Source: Collinsella sp. AF23-2 (lineage in GTDB: Bacteria > Actinomycetota > Coriobacteriia > Coriobacteriales > Coriobacteriaceae). From it: 64,000 bases of DNA. Position numbers and translations under genes: made by a program. Positions 16,080-24,054 of this stretch are shown piece by piece. The stretch is taken from NCBI RefSeq assembly GCF_003459245.1, contig NZ_QRVG01000012.1, forward strand, positions 1-64,000, written 5' to 3'. Positions within the stretch are counted from its first letter, which is position 1, and every line of letters starts with the position of its first letter. The notes below the pieces were generated by a model. It had not been told where the DNA came from, did not search any database, and saw only the letters and a list, made by a program, of their open reading frames with translations.

Positions 16080-17759
16080 ATGGCGGAGTTTATCTACCAG
16101 ATGTATCAGGCTCGCAAGGCCCATGGCGACAAGGTAATCCTTGACGACGTGACCCTGAGCTTCTACCCCGGTGCCAAGATCGGCGTCGTGGGCCCCAACG
16201 GTATGGGCAAGTCGACCCTGCTCAAGATCATGGCCGGCATCGAGGAGGTCTCCAACGGCGATGCCAGGCTCACCCCCGGCTACACCGTGGGTATCCTGCA
16301 GCAGGAGCCGCCGCTCGACGACGACAAGACCGTCATCGAGAACGTGCGCATGGCGTTTGGCGACATGATTGCCAAGGTCGATCGCTTCAACAAGATCGGC
16401 GAGGAGATGTGCGACCCGGACTGCGACATGGACGCCCTCATGGCCGAGATGGGCAAGCTCCAGGACGAGATCGACGCCGCTGACGGCTGGGATATCGATT
16501 CCAAGCTCGGCCAGGCCATGGACGCCCTGCAGCTGCCCGATTCCGACATGCCGGTTAACGTGCTTTCCGGCGGCGAGCGCCGCCGCGTGGCCCTGTGCAA
16601 GCTGCTGCTCGAGGCTCCCGACCTGCTGCTGCTCGACGAGCCCACGAACCACCTGGACGCCGAGTCGATCCTGTGGCTTGAGCATTTCCTGCACAACTAC
16701 CAGGGCGCGGTGCTGGCCGTCACGCACGATCGCTACTTCCTGGATAACGTTGCCGAGTGGATCTGCGAGGTCGACCGCGGTCACCTTTATCCCTACAAGG
16801 GCAACTACTCCACGTATCTGGAGACCAAGGCCGCCCGTATCGAGGCGCAGGGCAACCGCGATGCCAAGCTTGCCAAGCGCATGGAGGCCGAGCTCGAGTG
16901 GGTACGCAGCTCGCCCAAAGCTCGCCAGGCAAAGAACAAGGCCCGTCTGGCTCGCTACGAGGAGATGGAGGCCGAGGCCCGCGCAAGCCAGAAGCTCGAC
17001 TGGACCGACATCCGCATCCCTGTGGGCCCGCGTTTGGGCAACAAGGTGCTCGAGGCCCATCATCTGCACAAGGAGTTCGATGGCCGCGTGCTCATCGACG
17101 ACCTTTCTTTCACCCTGCCGCGTAACGGCATCGTGGGCGTCATCGGCCCCAACGGTGTGGGCAAGACTACGCTCTTCAAGACCATCGTGGGCCTGGAGCC
17201 GCTGACTTCGGGCGAGCTCGAGGTGGGCGAGACCGTCAAGATCTCCTATGTCGATCAGAACCGTTCCGGCATCGACCCCGACAAGAACCTGTGGGAGGTC
17301 GTCTCGGACGGCCTGGACCACATGATGGTCGGCGAGACCGAGGTTCCGAGCCGTGCTTATGTGGCGAGCTTTGGCTTTAAGGGCCAGGACCAGCAGAAAC
17401 GCGCTGGCGTACTCTCCGGTGGCGAGCGCAACCGTCTGAACCTGGCGCTTACGCTCAAGCAGGGCGGCAACCTGCTGCTCCTCGACGAGCCCACGAACGA
17501 CCTCGATGTCGAGACGCTGTCCTCGCTCGAAGCGGCGCTGCTCGAGTTCCCGGGCTGCTCGGTGGTCATTAGCCACGACCGTATGTTCCTGGACCGCGTC
17601 GCCACGCACATTCTGGCGTGGGAGGGCACCGACGATAATCCGGGCAACTGGTATTGGTTCGAGGGCAACTTCGAGGCCTATCAAGCCAACCGCATCGAGC
17701 GCCTGGGCGAGGACGCAGCCCAGCCGCATCGTATTCACCGCAAGCTGACGCGTGACTAG
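16080..17759 (+). CDS. ettA: Energy-dependent translational throttle protein EttA (ABC-F)
   Basis: 559-residue ABC-F ATPase with two nucleotide-binding domains and no membrane segment. Walker A GPNGMGKST (38-46) and GPNGVGKTT; signatures LSGGERRRVALC and LSGGERNRLNLA; Walker B LLLLDEPTNHLD and LLLLDEPTNDLD. The first-domain arm insertion and interdomain linker (RSSPKARQAKNKARLARYEEM) match EttA, which binds the ribosomal E site and gates early elongation by ATP/ADP ratio. A 184-bp leader with hairpins (around 15960-15988 and 16019-16040) precedes it. Confidence 0.9.
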   Translation: MAEFIYQMYQARKAHGDKVILDDVTLSFYPGAKIGVVGPNGMGKSTLLKIMAGIEEVSNGDARLTPGYTVGILQQEPPLDDDKTVIENVRMAFGDMIAKVDRFNKIGEEMCDPDCDMDALMAEMGKLQDEIDAADGWDIDSKLGQAMDALQLPDSDMPVNVLSGGERRRVALCKLLLEAPDLLLLDEPTNHLDAESILWLEHFLHNYQGAVLAVTHDRYFLDNVAEWICEVDRGHLYPYKGNYSTYLETKAARIEAQGNRDAKLAKRMEAELEWVRSSPKARQAKNKARLARYEEMEAEARASQKLDWTDIRIPVGPRLGNKVLEAHHLHKEFDGRVLIDDLSFTLPRNGIVGVIGPNGVGKTTLFKTIVGLEPLTSGELEVGETVKISYVDQNRSGIDPDKNLWEVVSDGLDHMMVGETEVPSRAYVASFGFKGQDQQKRAGVLSGGERNRLNLALTLKQGGNLLLLDEPTNDLDVETLSSLEAALLEFPGCSVVISHDRMFLDRVATHILAWEGTDDNPGNWYWFEGNFEAYQANRIERLGEDAAQPHRIHRKLTRD

Positions 17760-17769
17760 TAGCAAGTAG

Positions 17770-17799
17770 AAAGGCCGCCAGCAAGGGCGGCCTTTCTTG
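17770..17799 (+). terminator. Intrinsic terminator of ettA
   Basis: AAAGGCCGCC (17770-17779) pairs with the GGCGGCCTTT that begins at 17786, followed by CTTGT. It lies 11 bp after the ettA stop. Confidence 0.8.
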
Positions 17800-17971
17800 T
17801 AGCAATTGCACTGCAGCTATGCCCTGGCTGCTGGTTTGATTCATAATCAAAGTCATCTCTTTGGGATTAAAGCCCGTTTTTGCTATGAGTGATTTTCTAA
17901 TTCCGTTTAAAACGTAAAGACGTATTGGGTTACAAGGACATAAGCGAATCGAATTGAAATATAACCAGTGC

Positions 17972-17983
17972 TGTAACGTTACA
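17972..17983. promoter_or_regulatory. Palindrome in the promoter region of the Tat-protein gene
   Basis: TGTAACGTTACA is a perfect 12-bp palindrome 57 bp before the start codon, between a TTGAAA (17954) and an AT-rich TTATAGAAT. Plausible operator for the low-GC two-gene unit; no regulator is known. Confidence 0.35.
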
Positions 17984-18039
17984 AAAAAGGTTATAGAATA
18001 GGAGTATCTTATAAGTCGCTCCTCTAGAAAGAAGAACAT

Positions 18040-19167
18040 ATGCTTTCGCGTCGTCGTTTTCTGCAACTTGTCGCGTCTTCAATTGTCGCCTTAGCCGCAC
18101 GTCCGAAAGAGGTTTTTGCTTCGACGGGCAATATTGATGGTGAGCAGATACAATTTACTTCTGAAATTGCGCAAGAGCTTGCCGATAAATATATAAAGGG
18201 ACTCCTCGGCTCTTCGTATACGCCTTCTGACCCTATTCCTTTTGTAGACGTTGATGGGTCCCCGCTTGGTTACATTGTTCCGGTTGTGACATCCAATAGA
18301 GCCGCGGGCTATTTGGTTTTAGATGCTTCAGATGATGAAATACTTACGGGATATCGTTTTGGAGACGGCTTAGTCAGCCCTATGGATCGGGGAGGAGATC
18401 TTGGTGTCGAGCCTTATTCTTTCAATAACCCAGTCGTAATGATCAATCCATTCGAATTCGGCGTGCAATCTTTGGACGGTTCAATAACAACAAATTGCGG
18501 AAGAACAATCCCGGCTGTTTCCATAGAAGGACGGCCTGTCGTTTTATCGAATAAACCTTCAAGCTGGAACGATGTTGTAATTTACGCAACTCAAATGCAG
18601 GATTACACAGTATCTGGATTTCGTTCCATTTCTCAGTTTATGTCATATGATGAAAGCGAGATTAAGAGGCTTACCGCCCACTATGCTTGTATGGTGACAG
18701 CTTTTTCGAACGTTGCGGAACTGTATGGCATTGCCAATTTATATAGCGACCCTTCGCAATATATGCAGATATGGAATTACACCAATACCCATGCTCTTTC
18801 CGATGAAGAACAGACTGTTCCCGGTGTTGTTTTGGGCGGAACGCCGATTTCAACCTGTGCAACGGGGTTTACAAATTACTGCGCAAGCAGAGGGAGTAAT
18901 CTTATCGCTCGCACTGTCTCCTCCCCGGCTATCGTGAACATTCAAAATGAGATTAACTCTAATAGACCGAATGTTTTACATGCGAGTTTGTACAACGGAT
19001 CAGCCCATTCTGTAACAGCGGAGGCTTACGCCACACTTACTGGTAAGAAAACTGGAGAGACAAGGCAGATGATTGGCATAGCGGACGGCTGGAATTCATC
19101 CTTATCCTTCCTGAAGTATGATCAGAGTTATTATGCGTGGACTTATGGAACGACTTTTTCGAAGTAG
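18040..19167 (+). CDS. Tat-exported C39/C10-like cysteine peptidase homologue
   Basis: 375 residues with a twin-arginine signal (SRRRFLQLV, residues 3-11, then a hydrophobic stretch ending ALAA). Residues 38-110 resemble a streptopain-type propeptide (GYIVPVVTSNRAAGYLVLDA, then ILTGYRFGDG). A papain-like triad can be proposed: Cys217 in HYACMVTAFSNVAELYG, His323 in SAHSVTAEAY and Asp349 in IGIADGW. The codon use and AT-richer sequence differ from the flanks, suggesting transfer. It overlaps a lipoprotein gene, which could be its partner or inhibitor. The peptidase call is from motif spacing only. Confidence 0.6.
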   Translation: MLSRRRFLQLVASSIVALAARPKEVFASTGNIDGEQIQFTSEIAQELADKYIKGLLGSSYTPSDPIPFVDVDGSPLGYIVPVVTSNRAAGYLVLDASDDEILTGYRFGDGLVSPMDRGGDLGVEPYSFNNPVVMINPFEFGVQSLDGSITTNCGRTIPAVSIEGRPVVLSNKPSSWNDVVIYATQMQDYTVSGFRSISQFMSYDESEIKRLTAHYACMVTAFSNVAELYGIANLYSDPSQYMQIWNYTNTHALSDEEQTVPGVVLGGTPISTCATGFTNYCASRGSNLIARTVSSPAIVNIQNEINSNRPNVLHASLYNGSAHSVTAEAYATLTGKKTGETRQMIGIADGWNSSLSFLKYDQSYYAWTYGTTFSK

Positions 19168-19537
19168 GACGATTCGTTTAGTCCTGTCTTTGGTGTTGAT
19201 GGCTTTATTGGTGAGCTGTTCAACAAAAGAAGAGATGCCGCGCGGAGATTCCGGAGAAATGTCTGTGACAAACTCAGATTCATTGGAAATAGCTGGTGGG
19301 CATGCCGATGTGATGTTGCAAGGTAAAGGCATGCTTAGGTCGATTGATGCTGAAGACGCTGTCTGCTCAATAGAGGAATTAAAGACAGGTGAAACTGCAT
19401 CGTACCGTGTTTCAGATAATGCTGCGAATATGATTGAGTCGATACCGATTGGAGCACAAGTTTCTTTTAGGTATTTTGCTCCGCAACTTGAGGAGGAGCT
19501 TGCTTCTCTGGTGTCTATATGCGCCGATGACAACTAA
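19145..19537 (+). CDS. Small lipoprotein of the low-GC pair
   Basis: About 130 residues with a lipoprotein signal: charged start, hydrophobic IRLVLSLVLMALLVSC, lipobox LVSC with the Cys at about residue 25. The mature part is a short beta-rich domain of no recognised family. Three in-frame ATGs (19118, 19133, 19145) lie inside the end of the previous gene; 19145 gives a normal signal peptide, but no good ribosome site chooses between them. The 23-50 bp overlap implies coupled translation with the Tat-exported peptidase homologue. Confidence 0.6.
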   Translation: MERLFRSRTIRLVLSLVLMALLVSCSTKEEMPRGDSGEMSVTNSDSLEIAGGHADVMLQGKGMLRSIDAEDAVCSIEELKTGETASYRVSDNAANMIESIPIGAQVSFRYFAPQLEEELASLVSICADDN

Positions 19538-19550
19538 AAGGCCTGAATTT

Positions 19551-19593
19551 AAACGGCCTCGGATGGTCAATTGGCTATCCGAGGCCGTTTTTT
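19551..19593. terminator. Bidirectional intrinsic terminator
   Basis: AAACGGCCTCGGAT (19551-19564) pairs with ATCCGAGGCCGTTT (19577-19590), followed by TTT. It separates the convergent lipoprotein gene (+) and the gene that ends at 19592 (-); the T-tract on the plus side and A-rich side on the other fit both directions. Confidence 0.85.
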
Positions 19594-20881
19594 ACTCGAC
19601 CGGGGCGTTGACCTTGTCGATGGTCCAGGCGGCTCCGAGGCCGCCGGTGGTGTTGCGGCGGATGCGCACGGTGACTTCGTGGCGCTCGCCTGCCTGCGTG
19701 TAACGCAGGGGGAAGCTTGCGCGGTTTCGCGCGGCCTCGATGGTACCGCGCTCGCGGGCGATCCAGTAGTACTCGCCGACAATGCCGAGGGTATCGGCGC
19801 CGTAGGGGAGATAGGTCGACAGCTGGTGTAGCAATGGACCGGGGCAGAAGACCTCGGTTGCGAAATCGATGGGGAAGTCCTCGGGGATGGCGGGCGCTAC
19901 GGGTGCGGGGGCCGGTACCATCGTCGGTGCGAAGGCCTGCTCATTGACGGGCGTCACCTCGATGACGGGCGCGGGTTCGGCGCCGAGTACTGATTCGGTG
20001 TCCGCTTTCGGCATCGCCGCGGAATCTGCGGGCTCGACGATGGCGGGTGCGTCTGCGGTCGCGGTGTCGAACTCGACTTGCGGAGCGCTCTGATTCTCGA
20101 CGCTCGACTTTGCCTCGATGGGCGTGGAGGCCATGGTGGTGATGCCGGCGTTGGCGTTCTCGGGGTCATAGACGACCGTGAGCGAGATGGCAGGCTGCGG
20201 TGCCTCGGGCTCCGATGCCACCTCGGTAGCGTCCTGTTCTGCGGGCTCGCAAGGCTGATCGTCCTCGGCCTCGTCGCCAAAGACATCGCTGTTTTGGAAC
20301 GCAGACGTCTCGGGCTGGTCGGCGGCTTCTTCGGTTGTCGACTTGGGAGCTTCGTTGAGCTCCGCAGTGGCTTCCTGCTCGGATATGACTTTGGGATCGG
20401 CCGTGGTGGCGATTTCGGTTTCGGCTTCTGCCGTTACCTCAATAGCGACTTCGATCTCGGGCTCGGGCTCGGGCACAGCTTCAACTACGGGCTCGGGACG
20501 CTTAACGTGCTTGGGACGCACGGCCTTGAGGTCCTTCTCACCGCGTTTTTTCTTTTTGTAGGACTGTTTAGCGCCCTTGGCTGCCTTGGGCTTGTCCTCG
20601 CCCTTGGCAAGGGCGGCATCCCAGGCATCGTTGGCGATGACGGTGGCATACAGGCGACCGCCCTTAAAGACGGTCAGCTTAATGCAGTCGTCGAGCTCCT
20701 CGAGCAGCTCGCGCGTGGACTCAAAGCCGAGGTCATAAGCGGCCATGTCACCAGCGGCGAGTGCCTCCTCGACCTGCGTCATAAACGTTTGCTTGCCGCA
20801 TCCGATTGCATCGCGCAGCAGGCGATACAGATAGATGTGGTTGCCCAGCGAAAGCGTGGGCCTAACTATTGTCTTGCTCAT
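19592..20881 (-). CDS. Conserved hypothetical protein with acidic linker
   Basis: 429 residues, unrecognised. A folded N-terminal domain (1-95: LSLGNHIYLYRLLRDAIGCG ... FKGGRLYATVIANDAWDAAL), a basic patch (KGAKQSYKKKKRGEKDLK), about 230 residues rich in Glu, Ala, Pro and Thr (likely disordered), and a C-terminal domain from about 345 (FCPGPLLHQLSTYLPYGADT ... VTVRIRRNTTGGLGAAWTID). AAAGAGGAG before ATG 20881 sets the start, so the upstream 24 codons are excluded. No signal peptide; probably cytosolic. Confidence 0.7.
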   Translation of the reverse strand: MSKTIVRPTLSLGNHIYLYRLLRDAIGCGKQTFMTQVEEALAAGDMAAYDLGFESTRELLEELDDCIKLTVFKGGRLYATVIANDAWDAALAKGEDKPKAAKGAKQSYKKKKRGEKDLKAVRPKHVKRPEPVVEAVPEPEPEIEVAIEVTAEAETEIATTADPKVISEQEATAELNEAPKSTTEEAADQPETSAFQNSDVFGDEAEDDQPCEPAEQDATEVASEPEAPQPAISLTVVYDPENANAGITTMASTPIEAKSSVENQSAPQVEFDTATADAPAIVEPADSAAMPKADTESVLGAEPAPVIEVTPVNEQAFAPTMVPAPAPVAPAIPEDFPIDFATEVFCPGPLLHQLSTYLPYGADTLGIVGEYYWIARERGTIEAARNRASFPLRYTQAGERHEVTVRIRRNTTGGLGAAWTIDKVNAPVE

Positions 20882-20952
20882 GGCAAATCTCCTCTTTACA
20901 CACCAAAGCATCTTACCATCGCACGGGGCGTGCCGCCTCGGCGCCCAAGGCA

Positions 20953-20986
20953 AACGGGCGCGAACCGCTTTCGATTCGCGCCCGTT
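20953..20986 (-). terminator. Hairpin between two minus-strand genes
   Basis: AACGGGCGCGAA (20953-20964) pairs with TTCGCGCCCGTT (20975-20986). On the minus strand it follows the gene ending at 21021 and is trailed by a short TTT. Probable terminator. Confidence 0.6.
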
Positions 20987-21020
20987 GTACAGGTCGGTTA
21001 TCTATGAGAGACAAATGTGC

Positions 21021-21974
21021 TTAGTTGCCCGATGCCGTGCCTTGGCTCGAGTTGTCAGATGCCGTGCCGGAAGCGGTTCCGCTCGAGCTGTTGGTGTTGC
21101 TACTGTCTGCTGCGCCCGTTCCCGACGTGGTGTCGCTCGTTTGGTCGCCCGTGTTCGGCTGTGAACCGTCAGTCGTTTGGCTTGAGTCGGTCGTGCCGGA
21201 CGGCGTGCCACTGTTGGCCGTAGAGGAATCGGTGCCCTGCGATTGGTTTTGGGTGTTCGAGGACGAATCGGCAGAGGTAGAACTGTCTTGCGTGCCGTCC
21301 GCCTGTGCCTGCTGATCCTGCGACTGGGTGTTGCCATTTGCATCGCTCTCGGTCGTGCGCGACGAAAGGATTGGCTCGGGGCGCTCGCCCAGACCCTCAC
21401 CGGCGGTGGTTATAAGGATGGCGCCGGCGCAGGCGATGACCGCGACGATGGCGATGGCGATCGAGAAGACGATGACCTTCTTTTGCGTCTGGCTGCGCTC
21501 TGCCGCCGCCTTGGCGCGCAGACTGTCGGGAGCGACGCGCGCCGTGGTCGCGCGCCCCGCAATCTGGCGCATCTCCTGCGTAGTCGCGGCGCCGCCCAGG
21601 TGCTCCTCGGCATCAAGCTCAACGGGTTCATAGGCGCCGGCAGGGTAGTCGTCGGCGGTGTGTGTACCTTTGAGGGCTTCGGCGCTGGCAGAGATAAAGT
21701 GGCGGTAGACCTGCGAAGACACAACGGTGATGACCGAGCTCACGGCGGCGCCGATTACCGATCCGGCGATACCGATCTTGGAGGCAAGCGCGACGCTCGT
21801 GGCGGCGGCTGCGGCGCCGGCAATGATCTGAGGAATGGAAATGTCGTCGAACAGGCCCTTTTTGGGCGCGATGGCCATGGTCTGTCCGATGGAGTGGTTC
21901 TCGTGCACGCCGTTGTTGAGCGATGCCGGCGTCATAACGCGCGTGCGCGGCGCGTCAGTGTACTTGGTTGTCAT
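21021..21974 (-). CDS. Membrane protein with long Ser/Thr/Gly/Asn-rich tail
   Basis: 317 residues, unrecognised. A hydrophobic Ala/Val-rich stretch near residues 48-85, a cytosolic middle, one strong transmembrane segment (VIVFSIAIAIVAVIACAGAI, near 185-205), then about 110 residues almost only S, T, G, N, Q, D and A. The tail looks like an extracellular low-complexity stalk, possibly glycosylated. GGAGGACCCCGT before ATG 21974 sets the start. Slippage-prone repeats may make the tail variable between strains. Confidence 0.65.
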   Translation of the reverse strand: MTTKYTDAPRTRVMTPASLNNGVHENHSIGQTMAIAPKKGLFDDISIPQIIAGAAAAATSVALASKIGIAGSVIGAAVSSVITVVSSQVYRHFISASAEALKGTHTADDYPAGAYEPVELDAEEHLGGAATTQEMRQIAGRATTARVAPDSLRAKAAAERSQTQKKVIVFSIAIAIVAVIACAGAILITTAGEGLGERPEPILSSRTTESDANGNTQSQDQQAQADGTQDSSTSADSSSNTQNQSQGTDSSTANSGTPSGTTDSSQTTDGSQPNTGDQTSDTTSGTGAADSSNTNSSSGTASGTASDNSSQGTASGN

Positions 21975-22149
21975 ACGGGGTCCTCCCGGTGTAAATCTGC
22001 TTCGTTTCGTGTAGCCATCAGGGTACCCACCAGATGTGAATCGTGCGTGACGTTTAACAGATACCATCAACTCATCAAGGGGGGCTTGCTGTCTTTGGCG
22101 AAATAGCTTGATGCTAAACTGGACTTACGATTGCGAGGTGGTTTACGTG

Positions 22150-22410
22150 ATGTACCCGTATATGACATTCGAAGACGGTACCGAGGTCATTCATTCTGAC
22201 CTGATTACAGATGTCGATGTCGAAAAGGTTATCGTGCATTTTGAACGACCGACGGCAGAGGGCTTCGACTCCGCTCGTTGTGAGTTGCCTTCCTGTTCGT
22301 GGACTGACTGGGAAGGGCATTTTACTCAGAGTGAAAAACGAGCTTTCGAAGAGTGTTTGAGCAAATTATTTAGATTAGTTCGAATAAAGAAGCTGAATGC
22401 GATGACCTAA
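22150..22410 (+). CDS. Conserved small protein of unknown function
   Basis: 86 residues (MYPYMTFEDGTEVIHSDL ... HFERPTAEGFDSARCELPS) with no named family that can be assigned. GAGGTGG at 22135-22141 supports GTG 22147 or ATG 22150; ATG is preferred. It starts the AT-richer segment 22.1-23.9 kb and lies 47 bp before a DUF2087 gene. Cytosolic by composition. Confidence 0.6.
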   Translation: MYPYMTFEDGTEVIHSDLITDVDVEKVIVHFERPTAEGFDSARCELPSCSWTDWEGHFTQSEKRAFEECLSKLFRLVRIKKLNAMT

Positions 22411-22457
22411 AGCGTATGCATTTTTAGTATTAGATGCGTATGAAATGGAGGATGTGA

Positions 22458-22739
22458 ATGGATGAGCTAATAGACTTTAAAAAACGATTTCTCAAGAATG
22501 GCGAGCTGGTTTCAATTCCAAAAAAGGAAAGCTATAAAAGAATCATGCTGCTATGGGCCGTCTCTTTCTTTGAATTAAATACAAGTTATACGGAGCTTCA
22601 GGTTAATCGTGTGCTTTCACAGCTCTATCCTGATTATGCCGTGTTGAGGCGGTATTTGGTTGATTATGGATTCCTATTAAGGGATGAACGAGGCCTGAAA
22701 TACGAGGTTAATCGTGATGTTCACGGTATTGAGAGCTAG
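22458..22739 (+). CDS. DUF2087-family protein
   Basis: 93 residues matching DUF2087: FLKNGELVSIPKKESYKRIM, the YTELQVNRVLSQLY helix-turn region, YAVLRRYLVDYGFLLRDERG and a terminal KYEV. The domain occurs alone or at the end of HTH regulators and is predicted to be a winged-helix-like fold. TGGAGG precedes ATG 22458. Its 3' end overlaps the MFS gene by 23 bp, so the two are co-translated; it may regulate that carrier. Confidence 0.75.
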   Translation: MDELIDFKKRFLKNGELVSIPKKESYKRIMLLWAVSFFELNTSYTELQVNRVLSQLYPDYAVLRRYLVDYGFLLRDERGLKYEVNRDVHGIES

Positions 22740-23901
22740 CCGTCCGGTTCGGGTCCTATATATTGCTAGAGGGATAAGCGAAATAGGCAATTGGTGTGCG
22801 AATATTGCTTTGCCAATGCTGATTTACGAGGTAACTCACGATGTTTCTGCAACTGCTTTGATGGTCTGCTGCAGATTTGCCCCCTCTCTGTTTTCAGTTG
22901 CGCTCGCGCAGCTGCCTCAGAAGATGGGTATCGGGACACTGCAGGCCATGAGATTGGCAGACTTAATTCGCGCGGGATTATTCATTTGCTATATTTTTGT
23001 TGATAGTAAATGGAGTATGTTTGCTATTACGTGCGCGGTATCGCTTTGCCGAACGGTTGAAATGCCCTGCTTTTACTCGTTGTTAAGAGCCAATACGAAT
23101 AGTATCAATCGCGACGTAATTAATAATTCGTTTGGGTTTCTGCAGAATTTGATGATGGTTCTGGGGCCAGTTGCCGGCGGTTTTGTTGTCGCTCAATTTG
23201 GGGCGGAGGCTGTTCTTGCATTAGACGCGCTATCTTTTGCCGCGTCGTTCTGGTTGCTGCGAGATGTTCCGTCGGTTATCGAGGTTAATGATAAAGAGGG
23301 GATAAGCAAAAATGAAAAATACAGGACTGAATTTAGTGATCTTAGCGCGAAGCACTTGGCAATTGGTTTCCTATTAATCGATATTTCTAGTGGCGTGGCA
23401 TTCGGCTCTCTGAATTCTCTTTTGCCAGCTATAGCGCAATTGCAATTTGACTCGTCATCGATACAATACGGATTCCTTCAGAGCAGTCTTACAATCGGAC
23501 TGTTGTTCGGAAATACAATATATGGTCGTTTAATCAGTGGTTCCGATTGCGTTAAATCATATTGTTTTGTGACGTATCTTGCGCTCGGTGCGTATCTGGC
23601 GTTTGGCTATCGCTATGCGTCTGGGATATCGTTTATTTTCCTTTTTATCGTCGGTGCCGGAAACGCCATTCAAGATGTGCTTCTCATAACATCGCTGCAG
23701 GATTTGGCGAGAGACGGATCTGAATCGATAGGCCTGTTTTCAATTAGGGAGTCTTTGCAATCGGTTGCTGTTGTTATTTCAACACTCCTTGTTTCGCTGT
23801 TCACGAGCATCGCGATGTTCTCAATTCTCGTTACAGGACTTGGTGTATTTTCAATTATGATGGTAGTTGTGTTTCAATTGAATTATTTGCGAAAGATGTG
23901 A
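22717..23901 (+). CDS. MFS transporter, multidrug-type
   Basis: 394-residue major facilitator with about 12 hydrophobic segments. The N terminus (RPVRVLYIARGISEIGNWCANIALPMLIYE) and the loop near residue 80 resemble macrolide/drug exporters of the MFS_3 class. It lies in AT-rich DNA unlike its flanks. The start is ATG 22717 or GTG 22714, both after GAGG. Substrate unknown. Confidence 0.75.
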   Translation: MFTVLRASRPVRVLYIARGISEIGNWCANIALPMLIYEVTHDVSATALMVCCRFAPSLFSVALAQLPQKMGIGTLQAMRLADLIRAGLFICYIFVDSKWSMFAITCAVSLCRTVEMPCFYSLLRANTNSINRDVINNSFGFLQNLMMVLGPVAGGFVVAQFGAEAVLALDALSFAASFWLLRDVPSVIEVNDKEGISKNEKYRTEFSDLSAKHLAIGFLLIDISSGVAFGSLNSLLPAIAQLQFDSSSIQYGFLQSSLTIGLLFGNTIYGRLISGSDCVKSYCFVTYLALGAYLAFGYRYASGISFIFLFIVGAGNAIQDVLLITSLQDLARDGSESIGLFSIRESLQSVAVVISTLLVSLFTSIAMFSILVTGLGVFSIMMVVVFQLNYLRKM

Positions 23902-23931
23902 CGTTGATATGCAGATGTGACGTTGATATGC
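23894..23931 (+). repeat. 19-bp tandem duplication over the MFS stop codon
   Basis: AGATGTGACGTTGATATGC occurs twice in a row (23894-23912 and 23913-23931). The first copy holds the last Met codon and the TGA stop of the MFS gene. A recent duplication or replication slippage; it leaves the protein unchanged. Confidence 0.9.
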
Positions 23932-24054
23932 CTTAATTTTGAAATACATGCTCTTAGCACAGGTTGGCCTCTCAGTAAACTGGGAGGTTGCTTTGGCTAG
24001 TTAGAGATATGTGAACGTCCGTTAGACTGAATCTCAGGGTAGAAGGGGCCTCCA

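Noticed and set aside
15732-17765. 677-codon antisense frame over ettA, and similar long antisense frames over the carrier (4000-5490), nadE (24280-25875) and the dipeptidase (47255-48718)
   Set aside because: They mirror conserved genes with clear motifs and ribosome sites on the other strand; long antisense frames are expected in GC-rich DNA.
21030-21330. Low-complexity DNA repeat
   Set aside because: It encodes the Ser/Thr/Gly/Asn-rich tail of the membrane protein on the minus strand.
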